The translations under genes were made by a program, and so were the position numbers. A stretch of DNA of 64,000 nucleotides. It comes from Mycolicibacterium hippocampi (GTDB taxonomy: Bacteria > Actinomycetota > Actinomycetes > Mycobacteriales > Mycobacteriaceae). The notes below the pieces were generated by a model that saw nothing but the letters and a program-made list of their open reading frames with translations, did no database searches and was not told where the DNA came from. The DNA is taken from contig NZ_BLLB01000002.1 in the NCBI RefSeq assembly GCF_010723735.1, positions 3,162,001-3,226,000 on the forward strand. Reading direction: 5' to 3'. Shown piece after piece: positions 17,925 through 27,321 of this stretch; positions within the stretch are counted from its first letter, which is position 1, and every line of letters starts with the position of its first letter.

Positions 17925-19205
17925 ATGGCGGCACGGCACAACCGCGGTGAGACGGCCACATCGAACGCAGTCGAGGCACCGGACCCCGAGTTCGCAGTGG
18001 GCGACGTCCCCAAGCACGGCTTCTTCGTCCGGCTCTACACGGGTACCGGCGCGTTCGAGGTCATGGGCCGGCGCAAGTTCTGGTACGCCGTCACCGCTGT
18101 CATCGTCGCCATCTCTCTCGGGGCGATCCTGTTGCGGGGCTTCACCTTCGGTATCGACTTCGAGGGTGGTACCAAGGTTTCGCTGCCGCGTGGTGACGGG
18201 CAGGCCACCACACAGCAGGTCGAGCAGGTCTTCAGCGAGACGATCGGCAAGGCACCCGAGTCGGTGGTGGTGGTCGGCAGCGGTGGAACGGCGACATTCC
18301 AGATCCGCTCGGAGACTCTGAGCAACGAGGAGACCGAGGAACTGCGCACCGCGCTGTTCGAGCAGTTCCAGCCGCGGGGCGCCGACGGTGAGCCGAGCAG
18401 GCAGGCGATCAGCGATTCAGCGGTCTCGGAGACCTGGGGCGGCCAGATCACCCAGAAAGCCCTCATCGCTCTGGTCGTGTTCCTCGTCCTGGCGGCCATC
18501 TACATCGCCGTGCGCTACGAGCGCTACATGGCGATCGCCGCGCTGACCACCCTGGTGTTCGACCTGCTGGTCACCGCCGGCGTCTACGCGCTCGTCGGAT
18601 TCGAGGTCACCCCGGCCACCGTGATCGGGTTGCTGACGATCCTGGGGTTCTCGCTCTACGACACCGTCATCGTGTTCGACAAGGTCGAGGAGAACACCCA
18701 GGGCTTCGAGCACACGACCAGACGCACCTTCGCAGAACAAGCCAACCTGGCGGTCAACCAGACGTTCATGCGGTCGATCAACACCAGCCTCATCTCGGTG
18801 CTGCCGATCGTGGCACTGATGGTCATCGCGGTGTGGCTGCTGGGTGTCGGCACCCTGATGGACCTCGCTCTGGTCCAGTTCGTCGGTGTGATCGTCGGAA
18901 CCTACTCGTCGATCTTCTTCGCCACCCCGCTTCTGGTGAGCCTGCGCGAACGTACCGAAGTGGTGCGCAAGCACAACACGAAGGTCTTCAACCGGCGCCA
19001 GACCGCGGCGGCGAAGTCGGCCGACGCCGAATCGCACACCGATGGCGCGGACGAGCGCACCGACGCCGAGCCGGCATCGGTCGCGGCCCCGGCCGTGCCC
19101 GCGCCACTGCCGCCGGACAAGCCGGCGCCGGGTGCCCGCCCCGTCCGGCCCACCTCCAGCAGGACCGGACGACCGTCGGGTAAGCGAAGCCCCGGAAAGC
19201 GTTAG
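17925..19205 (+). CDS. secF: SecF, Sec translocase accessory subunit
   Basis: SecF, 426 residues, partners SecD. It has one N-terminal membrane helix (about residues 55-75), the GIDFEGGTKV motif of the SecF periplasmic head, and five further helices with LGFSLYDTVIVFDKVEEN and RSINTSLISVLPI. The N-terminal 40 residues and the C-terminal 80 residues are hydrophilic mycobacterial extensions; the C-terminus is alanine/proline rich and ends in a basic stretch. It lies directly behind secD and 14 bases before a lipoprotein gene. Confidence 0.96.
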   Translation: MAARHNRGETATSNAVEAPDPEFAVGDVPKHGFFVRLYTGTGAFEVMGRRKFWYAVTAVIVAISLGAILLRGFTFGIDFEGGTKVSLPRGDGQATTQQVEQVFSETIGKAPESVVVVGSGGTATFQIRSETLSNEETEELRTALFEQFQPRGADGEPSRQAISDSAVSETWGGQITQKALIALVVFLVLAAIYIAVRYERYMAIAALTTLVFDLLVTAGVYALVGFEVTPATVIGLLTILGFSLYDTVIVFDKVEENTQGFEHTTRRTFAEQANLAVNQTFMRSINTSLISVLPIVALMVIAVWLLGVGTLMDLALVQFVGVIVGTYSSIFFATPLLVSLRERTEVVRKHNTKVFNRRQTAAAKSADAESHTDGADERTDAEPASVAAPAVPAPLPPDKPAPGARPVRPTSSRTGRPSGKRSPGKR

Positions 19206-19219
19206 GGGCGGTAGGTCCG

Positions 19220-20881
19220 ATGACCCACCGCCCCCGCCCGCGTCGCACGACACTGCTGTCCGCGGTACTGGCAGTGGTGGGTGCCCTGGGGCTCACGTCG
19301 TGCTCGGAGAGCCCCGCGGATTCCATCGACTACGTCGTCGACGGGAAGCTGACCACCTACAACACCAACACCGTCGCCGGCGCGGCGTCCGGCGGTCCTG
19401 CGGCCTTCGCCCGGGTGCTGACGGGGTTCAACTACCACGGCCCGGACGGCCAGGTGGTCGGTGACCACGATTTCGGCAGCATCTCGGTGGTGGGCCGGAC
19501 ACCACTGATCCTCGACTACGAGATCAAGGCCGAGGCGGTGTACTCCGACGGGAAACCCATCACCTGCGATGACATGGTGCTGGCATGGGCGTCGCAGTCG
19601 GGAAGGTTCCCCTGGTTCGACGCGGCCAACCGGGCCGGCTACACCGACATCGCCTCCATCGACTGTGCGCCGGGGCAGAAGAAGGCGCGGGTGTCCTTCG
19701 CGCAGGACCGTCCGTTCACCGACTACGGTCAGCTGTTCGCCGCGACATCGCTGATGCCGTCACACGTCATCGCCGACGAACTCGGTCTCGGCGACGGCGG
19801 GGTGACCACGGCGTTGCTCAACAACGACGGGCCGGTCGTCGAGCGCATCGCCCAGGCCTGGAACACCACCTGGGACCTGGCCCCTGACCTGGACCTGGAT
19901 CGTTTCCCGTCGTCGGGGCCCTACAAGCTGGAATCGGTGACGGCAGAAGGCGGCGTGGTGCTGGTCGCCAACGACCAGTGGTGGGGTGCCCCACCGATCA
20001 CCGGCAGGGTCACCGTGTGGCCCCGCAGCGCCGATCTGCAGGACCGGGTGAACGAGGGCGCCTACGACGTCGTCGACATCACCGCCGGATCGTCGGGCAC
20101 GCTGAACCTTCCGGACGACTACGAGCGGACCGATGCGCCGTCGGCGGGCGTCGAACAGCTGATCTTCGCCCCGCAGGGCCCGCTGGCCGCGGTTCCCGCG
20201 CGCCGGGCCCTTGCGTTGTGCACCCCCAGAGACGTCATCGCCCGCACCGCGTCGGTGCCGGTCTTCGACTCGCGCCTCAACGCCGCAACCGAAGATGCCT
20301 ACGGGGTGGCCGAGACCCCGCCGGAGGCCGGGCAGTTCGTCGCCGCGAATCCCGACGCCGCCCGCGACGCACTGGGCGGTCAGCCCCTGATGGTGCGCAT
20401 CGGCTACCAGACACCGAACGCCCGACTGGCCGCAATGGTGGGGTCCATCGCGAACGCGTGTGCGCCGGCGGGGATCACCGTCGAGGACGTCGCAGACGAG
20501 GAGATCGGACCGCTGTCATTGCGCGACAACGAGATCGATGTGCTGATTGCGAGCGTCGGCGGAGCGGCGGGCAGTGGCTCGTCGGGGTCTTCGATCATGG
20601 ACGCCTACAGCCTGCACAGCGGCAACGGGAACAACCTGCCCCGCTACACCAACGAGCGCATCGACGGGATCATCTCGACGGTGGCTGTGATCTCCGACCC
20701 CAAGGAGCTCGCCCGGCTGCTCGGCGAGGGAGGTCAGATCCTGTGGACCGACATGCCGACCCTGCCGCTGTACCGTCAGCAGCGGACACTGCTGACGTCG
20801 ACACAGATGTATGCGGTGAGTAGCAATCCGACGCGATGGGGTGCGGGGTGGAACATGGACCGATGGCAACTGAGCCAGTGA
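19220..20881 (+). CDS. Family 5 solute-binding lipoprotein (Rv2585c-like)
   Basis: This 553-residue protein has a lipoprotein signal peptide with lipobox LTSC and lipidated C28. The body matches the extracellular solute-binding protein family 5 (DppA/OppA fold), with the dipeptide/oligopeptide-binding layout such as [18 protein letters not shown] near residue 105. It would act on the outer face of the membrane. No ABC permease or ATPase genes are nearby, so its transport partner is unknown. Its position between secF and apt is conserved with M. tuberculosis. Its stop overlaps the apt start. Confidence 0.88.
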   Translation: MTHRPRPRRTTLLSAVLAVVGALGLTSCSESPADSIDYVVDGKLTTYNTNTVAGAASGGPAAFARVLTGFNYHGPDGQVVGDHDFGSISVVGRTPLILDYEIKAEAVYSDGKPITCDDMVLAWASQSGRFPWFDAANRAGYTDIASIDCAPGQKKARVSFAQDRPFTDYGQLFAATSLMPSHVIADELGLGDGGVTTALLNNDGPVVERIAQAWNTTWDLAPDLDLDRFPSSGPYKLESVTAEGGVVLVANDQWWGAPPITGRVTVWPRSADLQDRVNEGAYDVVDITAGSSGTLNLPDDYERTDAPSAGVEQLIFAPQGPLAAVPARRALALCTPRDVIARTASVPVFDSRLNAATEDAYGVAETPPEAGQFVAANPDAARDALGGQPLMVRIGYQTPNARLAAMVGSIANACAPAGITVEDVADEEIGPLSLRDNEIDVLIASVGGAAGSGSSGSSIMDAYSLHSGNGNNLPRYTNERIDGIISTVAVISDPKELARLLGEGGQILWTDMPTLPLYRQQRTLLTSTQMYAVSSNPTRWGAGWNMDRWQLSQ

Positions 20882-21408
20882 GTACCACAGGGGTGGCGCA
20901 GGTCATCGCCTCGCTGCTGCGTGAAGTGCCCGACTTTCCCGAGCCGGGTATCCAGTTCAAGGATCTGACCCCGGTGCTCGCCGATGCCGGCGGTCTCGCC
21001 GAGGTCAGCCGAGCGATCGCCGAGCTCGCCCGCGGCGCGGACCTGGTGGCCGGTGTGGATGCCCGCGGATTCCTGCTCGGCGGCGCGGTCGCCCTCGAGC
21101 TGGGCATCGGCGTGCTGGCGGTTCGAAAGGGCGGCAAGCTGCCGCCGCCGGTGCTGACCGAGACCTACAGCCTGGAGTACGGCACCGCGACGCTCGAGGT
21201 TCCAGCCGAGGGAATCGAGTTGGCGGGACGCAAGATCATGGTGATCGACGACGTGCTCGCGACCGGCGGGACACTGACCGCCACCAACCGGTTGCTCACC
21301 GCCGCAGGAGCGGAGGTGATCGGGGCGGTGGTGATGTTGGAGCTCGCCGCCCTGGGGGGTCGTGCGGTGCTGGAGCCGTTGCCGGTCACCAGCCTCTACA
21401 CCGTCTGA
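20878..21408 (+). CDS. apt: Adenine phosphoribosyltransferase
   Basis: Apt salvages adenine with PRPP to give AMP. From the GTG overlapping the lipoprotein stop the protein has 176 residues, the usual family length; an in-frame ATG at 20863 would add five residues. The PRPP-binding motif [13 protein letters not shown] and the N-terminal [15 protein letters not shown] motif are intact. It is followed by rel after 38 bases. The close link to rel, a nucleotide-alarmone enzyme, is conserved in mycobacteria. Confidence 0.94.
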   Translation: MSTTGVAQVIASLLREVPDFPEPGIQFKDLTPVLADAGGLAEVSRAIAELARGADLVAGVDARGFLLGGAVALELGIGVLAVRKGGKLPPPVLTETYSLEYGTATLEVPAEGIELAGRKIMVIDDVLATGGTLTATNRLLTAAGAEVIGAVVMLELAALGGRAVLEPLPVTSLYTV

Positions 21409-21446
21409 GCGGATATCCTGCGGAGAGCACAGCATCGGAGGTGAGC

Positions 21447-23822
21447 ATGGCCAGCGAGGACCCCCGCCCGCCCCAGGCCGCGCAACCGCCGGCCGGCGTG
21501 GGTGTGCAGAGCCCCGAGACCCAGCCGATGGAGCTGCCCAAGGCCGATCCGTCGAAGGTGCCGACCAGTGCCTCACGGCGGGTACGGGCCAGGTTGGCGC
21601 GCCGGATGACTTCCCAGCGCAGCACCGTCAACCCGGTGCTCGAGCCCCTGGTCGCCCTGCACCGCGAGATCTACCCGAAGGCGGACCTCACCCTGCTGCA
21701 ACGGGCCTACGAGGTTGCCGAGCAGCGCCACGCCGACCAATTACGCAAATCCGGGGATCCGTACATCACCCATCCGCTGGCCGTCGCCAACATCTTGGCC
21801 GAGCTCGAGATGGACACCACCACGCTGATCGCGGCGCTGCTGCACGACACCGTCGAAGACACCGGCTACACGCTGGAGGCGCTCACCGAGGAGTTCGGCA
21901 CCGAGGTCGGCCACCTCGTCGACGGCGTCACCAAGTTGGACAGAGTGACGCTGGGCAACGCGGCCGAGGGCGAGACCATCCGCAAGATGATCATCGCGAT
22001 GGCGCGCGACCCGCGGGTATTGGTGATCAAGGTTGCCGACCGGCTGCACAACATGCGCACCATGCGATTCCTGCCCCCGGAGAAGCAGGCCCGCAAAGCC
22101 CGCGAGACGCTGGAAGTGATTGCGCCACTGGCGCACCGGCTGGGCATGGCGACGGTGAAATGGGAACTCGAGGATCTTTCGTTCGCAATTCTGCATCCGA
22201 AGAAGTACGAGGAGATCGTGCGCCTGGTCGCCGGCAGGGCGCCGTCGCGCGACATCTATCTGGCCAAGGTGCGGGCCGAGATCAACGCCAGGCTGACCGC
22301 ATCGAAGATCAGCGCGGTGGTGGAGGGCCGGCCCAAGCACTACTGGTCGATCTACCAGAAGATGATCGTCAAAGGGCGCGACTTCGACGACATCCACGAT
22401 CTGGTGGGCGTGCGCATCCTGTGCGACGAGATCCGGGACTGTTACGCCGCCGTCGGCGTGGTGCACTCGCTGTGGCAGCCGATGGCGGGGCGCTTCAAGG
22501 ACTACATCGCCCAGCCCCGTTACGGGGTGTACCAGTCGCTGCACACCACCGTCGTGGGGCCTGAGGGTAAGCCGCTGGAGGTGCAGATCCGCACCCGCGA
22601 TATGCACCGCACCGCCGAGTACGGCATCGCTGCGCACTGGCGCTACAAAGAGGTCAAGGGACGCAACGGGTTGCCGACCGGCCACGCCGCCGCCGAGATC
22701 GACGACATGGCCTGGATGCGTCAGCTGCTCGACTGGCAGCGGGAGGCGGCCGACCCCGGGGAGTTCCTCGAGTCGCTGCGCTACGACCTTGCGGTGCAGG
22801 AGATCTTCGTCTTCACCCCGAAGGGCGATGTGGTCACCCTGCCCGCCGGTTCCACGCCGGTGGACTTCGCCTACGCAGTGCACACCGAGGTCGGGCACCG
22901 CTGTATCGGCGCCCGGGTGAACGGCCGGCTGGTGGCGTTGGAGCGCAAGCTCGAAAACGGGGAACTGGTCGAGATCTTCACGTCCAAAGCGCCCAACGCG
23001 GGCCCGTCGCGCGACTGGCAGATGTTCGTGGTGTCGCCGCGGGCCAAGGCCAAGATCCGGCAGTGGTTCGCCAAGGAGCGCCGCGAGGAAGCGCTGGAAG
23101 CCGGCAAGGACGCGATCGCCCGGGAGGTGCGCCGCGGCGGACTTCCGTTGCAGCGGTTGATGACCGGCGAATCCATGGGCGCGTTGGCGCGGGAGCTGCG
23201 CTATCTCGACGTCTCCGCCCTCTACACCGCGGTCGGCGAGGGGCACGTCTCGGCGCGACATGTGGTCCAGCGACTCGTCGCCCAGCTCGGTGGTGACGAC
23301 GAAGCCGCCGACGAATTGGCAGAACGCTCCACGCCGGCGACCATGCCGATGCGGCAGCGCAGCACCGACGATGTCGGGGTCGCGGTGCCCGGAGCGCCGG
23401 GGGTGCTGACCAAGCTCGCCAAGTGTTGTACGCCGGTGCCGGGCGACAACATCATGGGGTTCGTGACCCGCGGTGGGGGAGTCAGCGTGCACCGCACCGA
23501 TTGCACCAATGCCACGTCGCTGCAAGACCAGTCAGAGCGCATCATCGACGTGCAGTGGGCACCGTCTCCGTCGTCGGTGTTCCTGGTGGCGATCCAGGTG
23601 GAGGCGCTCGACCGGCACCGGTTGCTCTCGGATGTCACCCGGGTGCTGGCAGACGAGAAGGTCAACATCTTGTCGGCGTCGGTGACGACGTCCAACGACC
23701 GGGTGGCGATCAGTCGGTTCACCTTCGAGATGGGCGACCCCAAGCACCTCGGTCACGTACTCAACGTGGTCCGCAACGTCGAGGGCGTCTACGACGTCTA
23801 CCGCGTCACCTCGGCGGCCTGA
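21447..23822 (+). CDS. relA: Rel, bifunctional (p)ppGpp synthetase/hydrolase
   Basis: This 791-residue stringent-response enzyme makes (p)ppGpp from ATP and GTP or GDP and also degrades it. The HD hydrolase domain is at about residues 80-230 ([12 protein letters not shown]), then the synthetase domain with [13 protein letters not shown], a TGS domain ([17 protein letters not shown]), a zinc-finger/helical region ([10 protein letters not shown]) and an ACT domain at the end. The RFKD motif ([14 protein letters not shown]) is the form found in bifunctional Rel and SpoT rather than monofunctional RelA. I prefer the ATG at 21447 because GGAGG lies at a good distance; a GTG at 21441 is too close to it. 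Confidence 0.97.
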   Translation: MASEDPRPPQAAQPPAGVGVQSPETQPMELPKADPSKVPTSASRRVRARLARRMTSQRSTVNPVLEPLVALHREIYPKADLTLLQRAYEVAEQRHADQLRKSGDPYITHPLAVANILAELEMDTTTLIAALLHDTVEDTGYTLEALTEEFGTEVGHLVDGVTKLDRVTLGNAAEGETIRKMIIAMARDPRVLVIKVADRLHNMRTMRFLPPEKQARKARETLEVIAPLAHRLGMATVKWELEDLSFAILHPKKYEEIVRLVAGRAPSRDIYLAKVRAEINARLTASKISAVVEGRPKHYWSIYQKMIVKGRDFDDIHDLVGVRILCDEIRDCYAAVGVVHSLWQPMAGRFKDYIAQPRYGVYQSLHTTVVGPEGKPLEVQIRTRDMHRTAEYGIAAHWRYKEVKGRNGLPTGHAAAEIDDMAWMRQLLDWQREAADPGEFLESLRYDLAVQEIFVFTPKGDVVTLPAGSTPVDFAYAVHTEVGHRCIGARVNGRLVALERKLENGELVEIFTSKAPNAGPSRDWQMFVVSPRAKAKIRQWFAKERREEALEAGKDAIAREVRRGGLPLQRLMTGESMGALARELRYLDVSALYTAVGEGHVSARHVVQRLVAQLGGDDEAADELAERSTPATMPMRQRSTDDVGVAVPGAPGVLTKLAKCCTPVPGDNIMGFVTRGGGVSVHRTDCTNATSLQDQSERIIDVQWAPSPSSVFLVAIQVEALDRHRLLSDVTRVLADEKVNILSASVTTSNDRVAISRFTFEMGDPKHLGHVLNVVRNVEGVYDVYRVTSAA

Positions 23823-23908
23823 GGGGCCCGATTTCCCGCACGTCGTCATCGAGGTCCTTCCCATGCCCGGCCTCGGAAAGCACAGACACCAATGCAAAGC
23901 GATTCACC

Positions 23909-23924
23909 GGCGAGACGCCTCGCC
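23909..23924. terminator. Short hairpin between convergent rel and GAF-ANTAR gene
   Basis: GGCGAG-ACGC-CTCGCC is a perfect 6-base stem with a tetraloop in the 181-base gap between two convergent genes. Flanking CACCGG and CCGGTG can also pair. It is a reasonable terminator for rel, although no U tract follows. Confidence 0.45.
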
Positions 23925-24003
23925 TCAAGAGAGCCGGTGGTGCGTCGGGTGCTGAGCGTGATAACCCGGCCTGCCCGGCCCAGTAAAAGGGGTTGGACGC
24001 GGG

Positions 24004-24693
24004 CTAGTTGATGTTGTCGACGATTTGTTTGGCGATGTCGACGAGTTTGGTGTTGGAGTCTTGTGAGAGGCGGGTGAGCAGTTCGAATGCTCGGACGGCA
24101 TCGACATTGAACTGGTTCATGAGGATGCCCTTGGCCTGCCCGATGAGGTCGCGTGAGGCAAGTGCGCTGCGAAACTGGGCGTTCCGGCGAAACATGCTCC
24201 ACGCCAACGCGGTATGGGTGGCGAAGATGATGCCGAGCTCGATGGATTCCTGCTCGAACGCGCGAGGATGTTCCGAGTAGAAGTTGAGCGCAGCCAGAAT
24301 GTCGTCGTTGACGAAAACTTCGAAGGCGAGCACCGATCGCACTGGAGTCTCGGCAAGTGCGTCAATGCAGTAGAGGGGCCAACGTTGCTCGGTTTTCAGG
24401 TCGTCGATGCGGACGGTGTGGTGCTCCCAGGCCGCCGAGAGGCACGGGCCTTCCTGGTGACGCTGCTGAATTTCATCAAGCGTCTTCGCGTACGGATGGG
24501 TGGCCGCTGCAGTGCTGATTCCCTGGGTACGGCTAGCCACGGTCATCCCCACGAATTGCGTGCCGGGGACGTGGCTGGCGGCTTTGGCGACAAGCTCTTC
24601 CAGCCCCGATGCCATCGGGGACTCGCTGCGCTGCTGCTCACCGACCAACGCGGCGAGTTGAGCAACGATTTCGTTGTGCTCAACCTCTGACAT
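24004..24693 (-). CDS. GAF-ANTAR regulatory protein
   Basis: This 229-residue protein has a GAF sensor domain at about residues 28-165 (HQEGPCLSAAWE signature) and a C-terminal ANTAR domain at about 174-229 (SALASRDLIGQAKGILMNQF, then FELLTRLSQDSNTKLVDIA). ANTAR domains bind RNA two-hexaloop hairpins and prevent transcription termination or alter translation. The GAF ligand is unknown. The start at 24693 has GAGGGGGA about 11 bases upstream; a longer frame to 24726 is possible. It is one of four ANTAR proteins within 4 kb and shares the EGPCL motif with the two downstream ones. Confidence 0.88.
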   Translation of the reverse strand: MSEVEHNEIVAQLAALVGEQQRSESPMASGLEELVAKAASHVPGTQFVGMTVASRTQGISTAAATHPYAKTLDEIQQRHQEGPCLSAAWEHHTVRIDDLKTEQRWPLYCIDALAETPVRSVLAFEVFVNDDILAALNFYSEHPRAFEQESIELGIIFATHTALAWSMFRRNAQFRSALASRDLIGQAKGILMNQFNVDAVRAFELLTRLSQDSNTKLVDIAKQIVDNIN

Positions 24694-24970
24694 GAACACA
24701 ACTTCCCCCTCGGCGGCGAACTGCATCAGACACTACAGTCCGAGCGCGCTGATGGTCCGAAGACGGAATCCGACGATCAAGGCTCCACATTCTCTCGGTT
24801 GCGGCTTTCCTTTTCGGTGGCGGCGTGGTGATGGGTCTCAGCAGTGTCCTGGTGGCGGGTGCCTTGGCCTCCGCTGGCTTGGGGCGGCCCCATTCGTGGC
24901 CCTGGGCCACTCTGTCGTGTAATTCGGCGGCGTCTGCAGCGTCGTAAGAACGTGGCGTGTCGGCGCACAA
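24680..24970 (-). CDS. Small protein of unknown function, tentative
   Basis: A 96-codon frame from TTG at 24970 lies between the hydrolase-ANTAR gene and the GAF-ANTAR gene on the same strand and overlaps the latter's start by 14 bases. Its N-terminal half (SYDAADAAELHDRVAQGHEWG) reads like an amphipathic helix with G/C-rich third codon positions, while the C-terminal third has atypical codons. No ribosome binding site is obvious. It may encode a small protein of about 60-96 residues, or the 331-base gap may simply be the leader of the GAF-ANTAR gene. Confidence 0.3.
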   Translation of the reverse strand: MCADTPRSYDAADAAELHDRVAQGHEWGRPKPAEAKAPATRTLLRPITTPPPKRKAATERMWSLDRRIPSSDHQRARTVVSDAVRRRGGSCVHVRG

Positions 24971-25024
24971 AGGGTCGTCTGATTCGTGGGTCGCGCCGTG
25001 CGCTGGCGGTGAGACGCCGACATC

Positions 25025-26326
25025 TCAGCAGATCATCGCCTCGTTCTCGCGGCCGAAGCGGACCCGCGTTTGGGCGGGGATCGATGCACTGTCGTGATTG
25101 TCGTCGCGGCCACGGACCGCCAGCAGTCGCGCCCACCGGGCCTGTACCTGCTCGCGATGAGCGTGCGTGGGGACAGCGTCGGCGGTGGTGTCGGTGCTGG
25201 CCTCGGCCACGAGCGCCCGGGCGAGGTCTTTGGCCGCGATGCCGGTTTCGTCGACTGCGGCGCGGAATTCGTTGTCGGCGGCGGTGTGCGAGCATCCCCG
25301 CAGACCCATCAACAGGCCGACTGCGACCGCGGTCTGCTGGCGCGCTTCGAGATCCTCGACGAGGCCCTCGATGATCGAGCGCTGCTCGAGGACGACCTCG
25401 GGGAGATCCTCGCCGCCGCCAGTTCCACACTCGGTGGGCGGCAACTGATCGGCGGCGTACTCCTCGTCGCGACGACTGCCGGTGATGAACTCATCGATGG
25501 CGGCGGCGACCTCGGCGGGCGCTTCGACGTGCGGGAAGTGACCCAGACGCGGCAGGACGGTCAAGGTGCTGTTCGGGCGTGCCTCATGAACCGCGTGGCC
25601 GTGGTCGACGGGGATGATGGGATCCTGATCGCCCCAGATCACCAAGGTGGGGGTCTCGGCGCGTAGCCGCAGTCGGCTCAGCGCGCTGACCGACTGGCCG
25701 CGGTAGTCGACCACCGAGCGCAAGGTGCGCAGGAAGGCCGACCGGGTGGGCGGATCGGAGAGCGAACTGTAGGCCTGCCAGCTCTGCTCGGCTTGTGGCG
25801 AACCCAGCCGTGTCGCGCGCAGCCATGAACGGATTCGGTTTCCGATCGCGAGGACCACATTCGGTGCGATGAGGGGTAGCACGAACTCCGCACCCGGCGC
25901 GGAGAGCAGCCGCAGGATCCAGCCCACGTCGGGTCCCAGGCCGCCGCTGCTGACCAGGACGAGGCGTTGGCAGTATTCGGGGTGTTGGTAGAGGAACTGC
26001 ATCGCGACTCCACCGCCCAGCGAATGCCCGACCAGCGTGACCCGGCTGATGTCCAGCTCGTCGAGCAGGTCTCGTAGGCCTGCGGCGAAGGCGCCCAACG
26101 AGTAGTCGCTGCGGGGCTTGTCGGAGCGTCCGTGGCCGAGCAGGTCCGGGGCGATCACCCGGTAGCGGTGCGCGAGCAGGGGAATGATTTGCTGCCAGGA
26201 GTCGGAGCTTCCGGCCATGCCGTGCAGCAGTACGACGACCTCACCGCTACCGGCTTCCCGGTAAGCGATCCGCTCACCGTGCATCTCGACATACTCGAAG
26301 TCGGTCCTGGAAGTTGCGTAGGTCAT
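25025..26326 (-). CDS. Alpha/beta hydrolase with C-terminal ANTAR-like domain
   Basis: This 433-residue protein joins two unrelated parts. Residues about 10-283 are an alpha/beta hydrolase with oxyanion HGMAGSS, nucleophile elbow GHSLGG (S102), acid D235 (WGDQDPIIP) and H263 (LGHFPHVEAP), so it is probably active. After a 30-residue acidic linker, residues about 318-376 resemble an ANTAR domain (LEARQQTAVAVGLLMGLRGC, then FRAAV and DLARALVAEA). A basic tail of about 55 residues follows. The start at 26326 has GGAGG 11 bases upstream. ANTAR normally follows sensor domains such as GAF or receiver; an enzyme in that position is unusual. The ANTAR part is my reading of the pattern, not a profile match. 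Confidence 0.8.
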   Translation of the reverse strand: MTYATSRTDFEYVEMHGERIAYREAGSGEVVVLLHGMAGSSDSWQQIIPLLAHRYRVIAPDLLGHGRSDKPRSDYSLGAFAAGLRDLLDELDISRVTLVGHSLGGGVAMQFLYQHPEYCQRLVLVSSGGLGPDVGWILRLLSAPGAEFVLPLIAPNVVLAIGNRIRSWLRATRLGSPQAEQSWQAYSSLSDPPTRSAFLRTLRSVVDYRGQSVSALSRLRLRAETPTLVIWGDQDPIIPVDHGHAVHEARPNSTLTVLPRLGHFPHVEAPAEVAAAIDEFITGSRRDEEYAADQLPPTECGTGGGEDLPEVVLEQRSIIEGLVEDLEARQQTAVAVGLLMGLRGCSHTAADNEFRAAVDETGIAAKDLARALVAEASTDTTADAVPTHAHREQVQARWARLLAVRGRDDNHDSASIPAQTRVRFGRENEAMIC

Positions 26327-26436
26327 TGTGAGTGGGTTACCTCCGCAGACGTGCTGAAACGCATCCGGTGCGGCGATCACGTCACACCGACCCCATGACG
26401 CCCTGTTTCCGGCTCCCGACATCGGGTATTCGAGGA

Positions 26437-26467
26437 TCGAGCCTTCGGCCCGTCGAGCCTTCGGGCC
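26437..26467 (+). repeat. Tandem TCGAGCCTTCGG repeat able to form hairpins
   Basis: TCGAGCCTTCGG occurs twice (26437-26448 and 26453-26464). The second copy lies in a hairpin with a perfect 6-base stem GGCCCG/CGGGCC (26447-26452 and 26462-26467). The first copy can form a weaker 4-base stem around the hexaloop ATCGAG (26436-26441), which has A1 and G4 as in ANTAR-binding loops. It lies between the divergent hydrolase-ANTAR and GAF-ANTAR genes. Confidence 0.4.
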
Positions 26468-26552
26468 AAGAGTTGCTGGTCGGTGGGCTCGGGGATGGAC
26501 TCATGATGAGATTTGAGCTTTGCGTTCCCAACGTGCGATTCGGGCGTTGACG

Positions 26553-27263
26553 ATGCCGGCGATCGAGGAGCAGTTGCTCGCCGCGATGGGTGGGCAACGG
26601 GGTGTCGGGGCCGCCGATCGGCTCTGTGAGGCCTGCGTGGGGCTGTTGGACATCGACGCGGCGGCGGTGTCGCTGGTGTTCAGCGGCACCAATATCGGCA
26701 CCTTGGGCGCCAGCGGTCCGGCGGCACGGATGTACGACGAGGAGCAGTTCACCCACGGCGAGGGACCGTGCTTGGACGCGGTGGCCCACAAGGCGCCGGT
26801 GGTCGTCGTCGATCTCGCCGATCCCGCCGAAATCCGGTGGCCCGCCTACGGTTCCGCGATGCTGGCCCGCCAGATCCGCGGGGTGTACGCGATGCCGATC
26901 ACGGTAGCCGGCCAGTGCGTCGGCGCCCTGGACCTATTCCAGACCACGCCCACCATGCTGACAGCCGAACAGATCGCCGGAGTCACCGTGGCCGCCGAAC
27001 TGGCTCAAATGCCGATGCTGGACCTGCTCGAGCAGAACCAGCACGACGCCGCCGCCACACCGGGCAGCGCCGCCTGGGACGAACTGAACACTCTGACCCG
27101 TGCGGAGGTCAGCCAGGCCACCGGCATGCTGATGGCACAACTCAACATTTCGGCCCCCGTGGCGCTGGTGCGGCTGCGGGCACACGCTTACGCCAGCGGC
27201 CGCAGCGCCACCGAAATCGCCCGCGACATCCTGGAACGCCGCCTGCGACTGGACCCACACTGA
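26553..27263 (+). CDS. GAF-ANTAR regulatory protein
   Basis: This 236-residue protein has a GAF domain at about residues 15-155 with the EGPCLDAV signature (from E70) and an ANTAR domain at about 177-230 (LTRAEVSQATGMLMAQLNIS, then ARDILERR). The ATG at 26553 is preferred; a TTG at 26520 would add 11 residues. It is the first of two tandem GAF-ANTAR genes on this strand and is divergent from the hydrolase-ANTAR gene. By family, the ANTAR part should bind RNA as a dimer when the GAF domain switches state. Confidence 0.87.
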   Translation: MPAIEEQLLAAMGGQRGVGAADRLCEACVGLLDIDAAAVSLVFSGTNIGTLGASGPAARMYDEEQFTHGEGPCLDAVAHKAPVVVVDLADPAEIRWPAYGSAMLARQIRGVYAMPITVAGQCVGALDLFQTTPTMLTAEQIAGVTVAAELAQMPMLDLLEQNQHDAAATPGSAAWDELNTLTRAEVSQATGMLMAQLNISAPVALVRLRAHAYASGRSATEIARDILERRLRLDPH

Positions 27264-27321
27264 TGCGCCACCACCGCGTCACCGCCGTAGGCGAGGCGAC
27301 GGGCGCAGGAGGGACACACCC

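Noticed and set aside
21741-23525. Long open frame of 594 codons antisense to rel.
   Set aside because: It mirrors the G/C-rich codon pattern of rel on the other strand, and its protein shows no family motif.
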